NCBI GenBank assembly: GCA_025345505.1
Contig: JANVCC010000270.1
Span: forward strand, 5,447,748 to 5,511,747
Direction of reading: 5' to 3'
Source: Todiramphus chloris collaris
Taxonomy: Eukaryota; Chordata; Aves; Coraciiformes; Alcedinidae
Length of the DNA stretch: 64,000 nucleotides
The notes under the pieces are model-generated. The model saw only the letters and a list, made by a program, of their open reading frames with translations, made no database searches and was not told the origin of the DNA. A program made the position numbers and the translations under genes. Shown here piece by piece: positions 23,375 through 34,487 of the stretch. Position 1 is the first letter of the stretch. The number at the start of each line of letters is the position of its first letter.

Positions 23375-26300
23375 AGCTGAAGAGACCTGCAGTACGGGTT
23401 ATTTGATGCAGATTTTGCTGAAATGCACTGACAGATACATACAGTCCTGGCTGGTGGGAGCTGTGCATGAATAAACATTACTACCCGTGGCTGTGATGTG
23501 GTATCAAGCTACTGTAGATACAAAGCATGCTTTTTAATAACTGTATATGGTGGGATGGTTATAAATGCATGACTATGCAGTGTAGACAGGCTCTGATATA
23601 TCATTCATTTGTACATTTGTAATTAATTGTAAGAACAAGATTGTTCTTTGCATGTGTTCTTTCTTCACTGCCAAGCACGCCGGAGAGCTGCAACGATCTT
23701 ATACCTTAAGCTTGTAATAAAATATTGTTGTAACCTAGCAAAGAAATCTCTTGATTAAGTTTGCTACACAGAATCCTGTAATGCTTTCTAAGACTCTTTT
23801 TTTTTTCTCCCTAGGACTCCTTAATGACTTCTACCTCTGAATATAATCAAAATCAAAATTTCTGATGTTTAAGAAACATTTCTGCATATTTTTTCCATCT
23901 GGATATAATGGAGCATAATTTAAGACTGTGGGCAGAGGAGGGGGTAAATGATGCATGTAATGATTGTTTTAACATTTACACGAAAATAATTTATTTAAAT
24001 TGGATTAAGCCTTAATATTATCACACTTTTCTACCTGATTTAACATGGGGGGGAAGGTGGGGGAAGGGGAAAAAGGCGATTTTTATGGTAAACTGTTTTA
24101 AGTATTTAATCTTTTCTTCTCTTTTTGATCATCCAGGCATCCTGCCCCACAGCCCTGTAAATTTTCCTACGTACAAGTGTTCATTGCCATCTTCTACATT
24201 CCTCTACTGACAGTGAAGAGGTCATGCTAAATCAAACTGATGGAGAAACTGGGCATCATCTTTACCCAGGATGCTCAATTTTTTTCTACTAATACGAGAG
24301 GTAGGGGAACAGCAAATAATTTGTTTTGTACGTTTCTGTTTGTAAGTGTCCATTCATGTTGGTATCTCTGGTGTAAGTATTCAGAGTAAGCCAAAGAAAT
24401 AAGTACCTGCTTAGGACATAGACCTCAGGGCTTGTGGCTTTTTTCTGTCCCCAGCAGTTTTCCAGACTAATTATTTCTGCTGAGAATGGGTCTCTGAGTC
24501 CAAGTCTTTATCATCTTCATCTAATTCTTTGCTCTGCTTCAGGAGAGGAATCAGGTGGGATAAATTTGGTATCCATATTCTCCTCCAGCTTGAGTCTAGT
24601 GATTGAAGTCAGGTTTTTTTATAATAGATGCTGTTTTGATGAGGAAGAAAACCCAAAACTCCTATAGCCAAAGGAGCTCCATCGGTAGCAGAACCAGCAA
24701 AGCCTGGTTTTCTGTAGGTCGGTGTCTCATGGTTTCACAGTGAATTACAGTTGTCTCTATTTTATTATTTTCCACAGTGGGGTCATTTGTTAGGTCTCTT
24801 TCTCCTGTGGATTCTTTACTCTTTCATAAGGTTTAACTCATGTTGCAGTTTGGTTTTTGTTTTTCTTTTTCTTGGGTTTTTTTTTTTTCCTCAGTTATCA
24901 CACTTTTTAGAATCTCTTTCTTCTCCTAGCTATTTATTTTATTTTATTTTCACAAAGAATGTGGGAATTTGAGACCTTTGTATCTCTGCATTTGGTTGAA
25001 AAAGAAGAAAATTAACTGGAAACTCAATGGGTGCCTACACAAATTTCAGCGTCCTAGCAAACCAAGCAAAAGGAAGAGTATCTTGCTAAGTACATTGCCT
25101 GGTTTGGGTCTGTATTTAAGTTGTTACCTTCTGGGAGAAGTAAGTTTGAATTACTAGTTGGTCCTGTTCATCCAGTAGAGCTGCTGTCATCAATGGAAGA
25201 TGCTCTGGCTTTATGAAGCATCAAAGGGTGATTATGTAAATTCCTATTAAAATGACAAATTTCCTTCCGGTTCCATTTCCATTAGAGTCAGTTGCTCATC
25301 ACCTTCAAGAGGAGAGAGATTTGCTCTTACTCCTGTAATCAGGACTCAGAGGTTGGGGCAGGCTAATTGTCACCACCAGACTGTTAATCACTGCTGTGTA
25401 ACCTGGAAAAGGTTTCTTCCCAATTCCAGTCCTAGTTCAGAAGCCTGGGTGGGGTGGGGTGTGTGAAATCTGTTTGTAAACTGAGCACTTCACCTCTGTG
25501 CACTGTGGTGCTATAATACACATGGAAATCCAAGATACCTTTGTTTTGGTTTGTTTTTTAATTTTTTTTTTTTCTGTTATAGCTTCACTTTTAAAACTTA
25601 AAAGTGCACTGCAGATAAACAGAAGGTTAAATTCTAAACACATTCTTAGTGTGTGCATGAGCTTCTGTTTACTGGGGAAGTACAATATCAGTAGAGTACT
25701 TCTCACTTTAAAGTTTATGAATTTCTTTCTTCTCCTCCTTAATTCTTTGAGGTGTCAGTACTGAGAAAGATGAATCATTTATTAGTGGGAGGCCTGACAC
25801 ATGATGAAATCACTATCTGACACTTCAGTGACTTCCAGTGTTGTTCTGTGAACATTCAGCAAAGCACAGATGATGTGATGTTGCAGTTGTGTGGGTTGTG
25901 TTTTCTTCTTCCTCTTCCTCTTCTTCTTTTCTTTTTTTTAATTTTTTTTCAGATTGATGAAATGCTTCATCATCATACTGTGTGAGAACTTCCCCATTTG
26001 GCATGAATAGCCTTTGCCTGTTATTAAGAGTGATTCAGAAGCTCTGATGTAGGGGGGAAAAAAATAGAACACATCTGCAACTGGCAGAGAAGATCTTTAT
26101 ATTTCTCCTGAGAATCAGTGAAAAAGCAGAATTCAATCCACTTTTTTTTTTTTTTTTCCCTTTTTCTTTTTTGTTTCTCTGTTGAGGGGGTGGAGGGAGG
26201 GGGAACAGATAACATTCTTGGCTTGAGTGTTAATACGATTTGGAGCATCCCCCTTATGCTGGAGCATGCAAATCTCCATTGTGTTACAAATGAAGTGCAC

Positions 26301-29070
26301 CTAAATGGCAGTCCTGTGCTTGCCACTGGATTACCCCCTGAACTGGGTGGGCAGTGGTCTCAACCCAAAGACATTTAGGGTGTAAATTGGCATCTGACAA
26401 CAAAGGAGTTAACAATAAACTGTTTGACAATAAGCTGAACAGGTTTAGTAATTTTTTTAATATATATATTTTTAAAGTTATTTTATTTCTAGTGTCTTCT
26501 CTCAAGTCAGCAGTTCTGCAAGGAGATAGGTTAGACTTTTTCCTTTAACTTACCCCTGACTACATCTTTCTCTCTTCTTCCTCCTTCCCTCCCCAGGATA
26601 AATGTTTTTGATTTGCTTCCCCCCCACCCCAGCAAACCTTGCAGTAGTTTCAGGCTATTAAGATACTATCCTGCCTCACAGAATTTGAAACCTGAGCCAG
26701 TGTTACTCCTGCTCCTTTCCCAAGCCACATCATTCAACCATTCAGATGTGCTGCTGCAAGTGAAATGTCCCAGGCTGGGAAGTTGTAGGTATAGGCATGC
26801 TTCCCAGTACAAAGTCTGGCATCTAAAAGGTGGCTTCAGGGTTTTCACCTAACTCAACTGGTTTCTCCTCTTCTTTCCTCAGAACCTCAAGTCCTTTTCC
26901 TGGTGAATCCAGTCTTTGCTCTCTCATTCCATGAATTTAGGAATTCTTTTTTTCTCTCTTGATTGTTTCCCATAGTCCACACCACGCTGTTGTCCGAGCA
27001 TCTCCAGTTCCTAGTGTGTCTGTCATCATGATACTTTGCAGACTGTACTTGTCACAGTGGGTCCAGCAAAACTAAGTCCTTATGAAACTGTGATGATGAG
27101 TGAAAACTCTGGAAGAGCTGGCAATTGAACCCACCTTTCAAGTAGAGTTACCAGGTGTATCTTGTGGGATGTTTTCCTTCTCTAGTAGCTAATTTGTGTA
27201 TCTTTGATTTTGCTCTCCAGAGGTTTGGCTCTAAACTATCCCAAAGCTACCACTGGAAAGAAGGTGACCTTTGGAGGTAGTAAAACTGTCCTAATGACAT
27301 GTTCGCTGTTTGATACTGTGTGTTCCTCCCCATCTCTGTGCCAACATGCACATGTCAGATGTGATGATGTGTGCAAATGAGTCGCTAGGTACAAAATCTC
27401 TTTCCTTACTGCCTTACTACTCAGGATCTGATTAAAAACTTGGTTAACTTCAGAAAGGGGGAGAAATTATTTCAATTTCCAGTCCAGATAGACTTCAAGC
27501 TGTCCCTTCCTTTGCCATCTTTCCTTGGCATCTCTTTACATTCCGATAATCTGTTGCATTCATCTTGGATCCTGGTAGTTCTTCCCAGAGTGCCCTGGCT
27601 GTGGTGAGCTTGGCTTTGCCCCGACAGGGAGCTTTCCACAGCTCAGTGCAGAGGGCTGTTCATCACTGTCTGTCCTGCTGCAAGAACCCAGGAACTCCCT
27701 GCAGGCTTCACCGAACACATGAGGCTGCTTCCACAAAACCTTGCATCCTGCTGGAGGAAAGGGCCACTGATCATGAGGAGAGGCTGCCCACCCCTTCTGA
27801 TCTAAGGAGGGAGCTCTTTTTAGGACCACTCCCAAAGTTGAGCCAGGCAGAAGGAGCTAGATCAGCAGGAGCGGTTCAAATAGCAGGCGTGGGCTGGCCC
27901 AGCCTGCGGTGTGGTTCCGAGATGGTTTCAGCTGCTCCAAACCAGAGCTGTGGCAGCCCAGCTTTGCATCGTGTATATCCCCACCCCATCTCTTGCACTA
28001 ATGCTGGTGCTTGTCTGACTCCACAGGGAGCTGAACTGGGAGGGAAATGTTATGATTTTTCGAGTTAGTTCTGTCTTTTCTGAACCAGTTCGCTGCGGGA
28101 CCAGAGGAGCATCGTGACTGGCACGGGAAAGGGCAGCAGCTGGGGATGGGGAGGCTGCAGCGGCCGCAGTTTAGATCGGATTAGGCTGTCATGGAACCAT
28201 GGTGGTCTCCTTTGGAGAATGCACACGAGCATCTCTGGGAGATTTGAGGGGACAAGAGCCCCAGGCGGGAGGAGGGGCATTTCGATCCTAATCTCTCCCA
28301 GTAGCTGCAACTGATCCAGAGAGAATGTTTGTCCACAATCTAAAATAAATTATAGAAGAACTCTCCAAACACATTTAGAAGACCTAAAAGTTTGCTGTCA
28401 GTGTTCTGTTAATTTAACATAGGCTTAAAAGATGTTTCTTTTGCTTCTATTCCTCCCCCTGGCAGCCTGCCTCAACCTCTTTTTGCAAGCCATAAGATAT
28501 CCTCCTGCCCTGGCGCTCTTAGGTCATGGTATGATGGGCATCCTGCCAAATGAAGCTGATCTTATAAGCTGCTGCTGCCCTGGTTGTTGCTGGGACCATT
28601 TGTGTGATTTTTTATTTTTTTTTTTTAATTCACTTCTGTGGTGCCCTCTTTTTTCCCTGCCCGAGCCCGAAGTGGGAGTGTGTTTAGCTGTGAACTACAC
28701 TGCTGCAAATTCATGGTCTATTAGCACCTTTTCAAAGCTCCTCTCTCTGTTCTCTGAAGAATTAGAACACAGCTATAAAAAAATCACTCAAGGCTATTGC
28801 ACAGTGTCGTTGTGTCGGTCTTTGTTTTTAAATTTATTGCTAAAATAGGTTTGTTTGTGTGTTTGCTCGCTTTTCCTCATACTGTAGATTGGAAAACAAC
28901 AGCATCAGTAATAAGATACTGATGAACCTAAGGTAGATGTGACAGCCTAATGTGGATAGTGCATATACAATTTGTCAAAGCAGACGAAATAACCCCACCG
29001 TGGGCAATTTTCAAAAGAAATACACTACAGCACTTGTCAGGTCTGGGTGACTACTCCATAAACATCTTAC
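23375..29070. other. Gene-free stretch, intron-like
   Basis: AT-rich single-copy DNA with pyrimidine tracts (25908-25947 and 26140-26175) and one octamer ATGCAAAT (26266-26273). Around 27560-28320 G+C is higher and a 167-codon plus-strand frame (27565-28068) exists. It matches nothing I recognise, overlaps a 91-codon minus-strand frame, and lacks splice context, so I do not call it a gene. No transposon remnant was recognised. Confidence 0.45.
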
Positions 29071-29160
29071 CTGCTGGCACACAAATATCACTTTGTATAA
29101 GGCAGTTACATAGTAAAGGGAAAGGGAGAGGCAGGGCAAAAGCACTGATCTTGCAGAGTC
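29071..29160 (-). other. Candidate 90-nt exon on the minus strand
   Basis: Read on the minus strand, a strong acceptor (CTGGCCTTTTTTGTAG) is followed by 90 nt and then a near-ideal donor (CAG/GTAAGATG). One frame is open for exactly 30 codons and the other two are not all open. The product would be hydrophobic and Leu/Tyr/Val-rich, and I do not recognise it. It could be a coding or lncRNA exon, or coincidence. Confidence 0.2.
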
Positions 29161-30129
29161 CTACAAAAAAGGCCAGACCTCAGGTAGAAAAATGTGAAAA
29201 TAAAAATCACCCTGATTCAGAGATAACTATGTTTTTGTGTAACCTATCCACACATTGATTTGGATTTCTGGTCTGATAAAAGATGCCTTTTTTTTAAATC
29301 AGAGAATATATCTTCTGTCATCAGTAGGGATACAAAATTAGGCCAGAAATAGACTCTCCTTCATTAGCGCATTACTAAGCATTTCAGAATTACTGCCACA
29401 GTTGGGCAGGAATATCCTGTGCTATGAAATAACTAAGAACTTGAGAAGCAAAACTGGAAGCCTGAGTTACACATGGTATCGTTGTAGGTATCATTTTTAT
29501 GTTAAATATTTATATTACAATTTCTTTTCAGGATAGAGCCATGGATCTCTTAGTTTATCTTTCATTGAAACAAGAAATGAAGAAAGGATAGAGAGCAGGT
29601 GACCTGTGCTAAAATTCCACAGTGCTTACCCATATATGTATATTTGGTTGGTTGTTTTTTTTCCCTAGGATGTGAAAAAGAAAACAATGGCTTTCATGGT
29701 ACACTCTTACAAACAACACTATGGCGGCTTTCAGCCCAACTTCTCCGTGTTTGTCGTACCAATTTGCACACATTTGCACACATATTTGTATACAGAGCTA
29801 TGAAATCGCATCTTAGAAATCCAAGGGGGCAGATGGAGTCAAAATTATTAAAATCATAGCCAAAGCATGCAGTAAACTGTAAGCCACAGTTTACTTATGC
29901 AATATTAAGGGGTTTTCCTTCTCTGCTGTTTCACTGGTAGTTCCCAGGTGTAATGGTGTGCTTAGGTCATGAGCCCACCACCTCCATCATTTATACTGTA
30001 GGAGTCTGGGTTTTGACTACAGAAAGCAAAATCATCTATGGAAGTGTGAGAATAATGTAGGAACATCTTATGCTGCCCAAGATTTTGTATGTTAATTCTA
30101 GGAATATGTTGATTTAACTTGATTGAGGC

Positions 30130-30187
30130 CTTCTTTGGACTCGATGATCTCCCAAAGTCTCTTCCAACCCCTAACATTCTATGAATC
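30130..30187 (+). mobile_element. CR1 3'-terminal remnant
   Basis: A short piece matching the last part of CR1: TTTGGACTCGATGATCTCCC, then a CTCTTCCAACCCCTAACATT block ending at TCTATGAATCT. Only about 58 bp are clearly recognisable. Confidence 0.85.
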
Positions 30188-33100
30188 TCAAGAGGAGCCA
30201 TCCATAGAGCCAATCCTCCTCCCAAAAAAAAAAGAAAAGAAAAAGACATAGGAAAGGATGACTTAAGATAAGGCATTCACTTGTCACCTAAGATTTGTTA
30301 ACACAATGACAGCACACTTGGCCATGAGCACCTTGCCTTTGTCCCCTGCTGAGCCTTTGGGCTTCCCATAGCCAGAGGGATAAAAGCCCTGGAATTCACA
30401 AACACCAATTGAATTTGGCAGGATTGGAAATGTTCCTTTTCACCAGGTGAAGGAACAAGGTTCAGGAGTATGCTCTGGGGAGATGAGGAAGTTCAGCAAT
30501 ATCAGTTGGCCACCAAAGGATTTTACAGAGATTGGGGGCAGTGTAGGCTGTAATTTAAAATGTTTTTTGTGTAATTTCCAATTGTTGGAGTCAATGAAGC
30601 TTTTCTTTTAAGAAAGCTGTGCATTGGCGTGTACAATAACTGAGTAAGAAAAAGGAAATGTGTGACTAGGAAGGGTTTTGATTTGAGTTGGAGAAAAACA
30701 CTTGGGAATGTCTTTGTGTATTGTATATTCTGTAACATCAGACCTGCTTAAATCCCAAACCATTCCCACACCTGACATGCCTCATAGTTTTAATAAATTA
30801 AATACAGCCTCCAGTTGCCCACCTGGCAAGATGATGTGGAGCCAGAAGAACCAGAAAGCCTGGCATCCTTAGTCAGAGTGTTTTGATGGGAAATCATTCA
30901 GTTAGAAAATTTCTATGAATGCTTCTGGTTACAGAATCCAGAAACAAGACATGTCAAGTTTGCTGTGCAGGACAAGAATGACTAAAGCACTGCACCTCTT
31001 GGTATGTCACTTTTTGATGAGCAAAAGTTGAGAATTGAATTGGAAGCAGAATTGTCATCCAGCAATTATAACTAAATTGTTGTTTTCTTCTAGTAGATCT
31101 TTAAAGAACATCCAGGTATGTTCCAGAAGACTTTCCTTCTCTTTCTTTTCATGGATATGCCTGCTTCTGAAAAGATGTATCCCTTTTCCCCTGGTTCTTA
31201 ACGATTTCTGGGGAGTAATTCCATATTATGGTATGCACCAGTATATGGAGAATGTCAGACATCAGTAAGAGAAATTCTCATCACTTTTGTTCGGACTTAC
31301 AAAGATGCTTTTTTTCCTCAATAGCTTCTTATGTTTGTGACCTGAAGCGGTGGTTCAGGGAAAGGTGCAGAGGCTCGTGTTACAAAGCATCTCTTGTTTG
31401 CTGAGCAGTGTTAGCAGGCCTTTTTGCTGCCCTGTGCAAACTGACTACAGGAATTCTCCATGTGTTCCCATCTTCCCACGTTACAGTCTCTGCCTTCTAT
31501 CCTATTGATGCATCTAGAAATTTCTAACAGGTCAATAATCCCTGAAAGCGAATATCCATTACATTAAAATGAGGACTCACTGCCATGAAGCACTGGCTTT
31601 TCTTTGTAAAACACAAGCAAATATAATTCTTTCTAAACAAAGTGACTTCCAGTTTCCAAAGAGGAGTTACTGCATCTCCACGATGTTGAAACATGCCATT
31701 AAAACAAAGAGAGGTGGTTGATATCCTCAGAAAGTATTTATACTGACAAAGACAGATGAGATTGAAAGGAGTCAGTCTTTCAGTTTAGGTTCTTTAAGCT
31801 GTTGTGGGCCATAAATATGCTGTTTATTCCAGAAAGGTACAGAGAAAAACTGCCCTGTGGAGTGCCTCTTTGGTGGGCAAAAGACATTTCTGAGAACTCT
31901 TTAGAAAGCTTAGGCTCAATAGTACACAGCATAAGCATAATGTGCTACAGGAAGGCAACAAGGAAGGTCAGGGCATGACTGAGTTTCCTCAGTGGCCAAA
32001 GTTCGATAAAATTCTCCAGATGGTCTTAGACAGCAGACTGTTCTGTGCCACAGAGGAAGGAAAAACAGGGCTGTGGGTTGTGGCAGTCCGAACTGAGCCA
32101 TAATTAGTTGGTGATCCCAAGAGCATATGAATGCTCTCTTAAACCCAGTTCTTTTTTTTGTGGCTGCATCTTTCTTGGCCTTGACAGCACTGCACCCCTT
32201 TTTTGATGGGGGTGGTGGAGTGGATGTATTTCTGGGAAAAGTTCACCTGAGATCAGACTTGCTGATGCCTGCGAGGACGGCGGTATGTGCAATAACACCC
32301 ACTTTGAAAAATGGGGAGAGATATGCAGCCAAGAAGATATTCTTGTTCTAAAAGACAAAGTTTTATACACGGGGAGTGAGTAAGTGACTGGGTACAAAGC
32401 CACTCTTGCCACATTCAATTAAGTTGACTTTCATTTAATGCCTTCCATCTAGTTACTGCTGGGCTCCTTACGGAGTGCAGGCAGGATCTGGAATGTGGAT
32501 CAAGTCTGAGGATGGCCACCAGTTTAAATGCCATAGTTCAAACAATTGCCAATTAAATGCCCTCTGTCTAATACCTTCTGCCGTGGTGATTAGCAATTGT
32601 CTGTTCTTTGCTACTTGAAATGTCTCTGTCCAGATTAATGATAGATAATTGTTTGTGGTCACACAATTATAGTCACGATTTACCAGCATTGTGTTGGTAT
32701 AAAAAAAAAAAAGTAATTTGACTACTCTTGAATGAAAGTACTCTGGAAAATTGCCATGCTTTTTAAGTTCCTAAGATACTATGTCTTTTTAATGAATGAC
32801 AACAGCATTTCTAACAGGTTTACTTCCAGAAGGTGTCAACACTTGCGCGACCCTATTGACAAATACAAGGATTCTGTTAATTCTCAGTGCCAGTGGCTTC
32901 AATGCACTTTCCTTGGAAAAGCAAAATCGGTTCCATGGTGAAAAGAATTTGCCTCCCAAACAATAAAATAGCTCAATCCAGGGCCTGGCTAACATAATTC
33001 TATATAGCCATTTACAGTCTGTTGAATGTTGGGCTATAAATTTACTAAGAGCCAGAAAGTGATTGGCTTGTAAACCTTAATAAAACAACAAGACCTGGCT

Positions 33101-33918
33101 TTCTGTTGATGAGAGGTTACAGTTCTGCCCAGCTAAGCTTAGGACATACCTAAATGGGGAAACTACCTGACATAGCTGTTAGGGGATGAGCTGCTTTACA
33201 AAACAGTCTCCTGTATGGACGCTGTATTTGAGAATAAAGATTATGTTTTAAATCCCATAACAGTTACTCGGTTTTATGAAGTGAGTAGTGATTCCAGAAT
33301 AGATGCATTTTCAAAGAAACTGTAGAAGCCTGTATGGTGAAGAATGTGCCAGTCAGAGAACAGATTATATCCTGAGAGAAAGTTTAACCAGAACTCAGGC
33401 CAACTTTCAGTTGTAAATCAGGTTAAAAACAAAACTAAAACAGGTGTAGTAAAAAGTTGTCTTTCTTTTGCATGATTGTTGGTGAGATAATTCCTTGTAT
33501 ACTTCCCATTATTATTTAATGGGAGTTTCCTGTGCCTCAAAGGGAGAATATCCCTTAAAATGTTTGCTATTGATTTGCACTCTGAAGTCCACTTGACTGT
33601 GTTGGTGGGAATTCACTATGCTGATCAATGAGAGTATCAAGTTAATAAATAATTCACTCAACAAAACTGCATTAACATGATGCTAAAGGTTTGCACAAGT
33701 CTTGTAAAAGGAAGATTTCTCACATTCCTAACTAACTACTTGGAGTCAGGTTTAACTTGGTGAAAGTGGATGGAGCTCCAGAAACACTGCATCATCTTCA
33801 ACAAAAGTTACACGCTTATTTCCTGTCTTTACTTCCCAGCAAGGTAGGAGAGTGGGTGTTAATAGCTGGAAGATCACCCTGTAGACCTGTTTCTTTTGTT
33901 TTCTTTCCATGGTTGGAA
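30188..33918. other. Gene-free stretch with a possible microexon
   Basis: AT-rich single-copy DNA. The only splice-like pair of note is a 22-nt segment at 31094-31115 (+), between acceptor TTGTTTTCTTCTAG and donor CAG/GTATGTT. I see no RNA gene or repeat family. Confidence 0.45.
31094..31115 (+). other. Candidate 22-nt microexon
   Basis: A strong pyrimidine-tract acceptor, 22 nt and a strong donor (CATCCAG/GTATGTT) follow each other directly. One frame is open (RSLKNIQ). Microexons of this size are known in neuronal genes, but such a short pair can also occur by chance. Confidence 0.12.
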
Positions 33919-34040
33919 GGCTGAGGTTGGAAGTGATCTCTCACAGTCATCTTGTGTAAACCCCCTGTTCAGGCAGGGTCACCTAGAGCAGCTTTCCCAG
34001 GACTATGTCCAGATGGCTTTTAATCTTCTTTACCCTGAAG
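33919..34040 (-). mobile_element. CR1 fragment, minus orientation
   Basis: The plus strand reads as reverse-complement CR1: GCTGAGGTTGGAAGTGATCT, then CATCTTGTGTAAACCCCC, GCAGGGTCACCTAGAGCAG, and TGTCCAGATGGCTTTTAATC. The element is about 120 bp, 5'-truncated and diverged. It is the same subfamily type as the copy at 62.3 kb. Confidence 0.85.
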
Positions 34041-34365
34041 ATGCAGATACATAACTGGCACTGATCTTCTGGCAGGAAAACTTGAACATACCAATCTCTG
34101 AAGTTTATGTCCACTGCTCCCATGTCGCCAGGAGCATGTTTTAGGTGTTGCACAGATTTCTGGAGTATGCTTTTTCATAGCATGCTTTTGTCCTCCCAGG
34201 TTCTGGATGTTACAGGTCTTGGCAGAAGGGTCTGTGCTGTCACATCTGAGTCCAGCTTTGGGGGCCTACATTCCCATCTTTAATAACATCACATTTTTCT
34301 ATCTAATTGTCTCTCCATTCACAGATTCCAGAAGGAAATGAAATGGGGAACTAACCTGGATGCAT

Positions 34366-34487
34366 TTGAAGGGCTTAAATTGTGTCTTTTTCCTGTATTC
34401 CATTTAGGACCTTTGAATGAATCCCTCTAGGATTCATCTGAAGGGCTTAAATTGTGTCTTTTTCCTGTATTCCTTTTAGGACCTTTG
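34366..34487. repeat. 72-bp tandem duplication (1.7 copies)
   Basis: The segment from TGAAGGGCTTAAATTGTGTC to TTTAGGACCTTTG occurs at 34367-34415 and again at 34439-34487 with one mismatch (CATTTAGG versus CTTTTAGG). The high identity points to a recent local duplication. Each copy includes TTTTTCCTGTATTC followed by TTTAGGAC, which resembles a splice acceptor, so the duplication also doubles a potential 3' splice site. Confidence 0.9.

Noticed and set aside
26266..26273. Octamer ATGCAAAT
   Set aside because: A single POU-type 8-mer is expected by chance in a window of this size, and nothing nearby supports a regulatory element.
27565..28068. 167-codon plus-strand frame in a GC-richer patch
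   Set aside because: It has no recognised domain, an overlapping open minus-strand frame and no splice or promoter context. It is probably chance, but a protein search would settle it.
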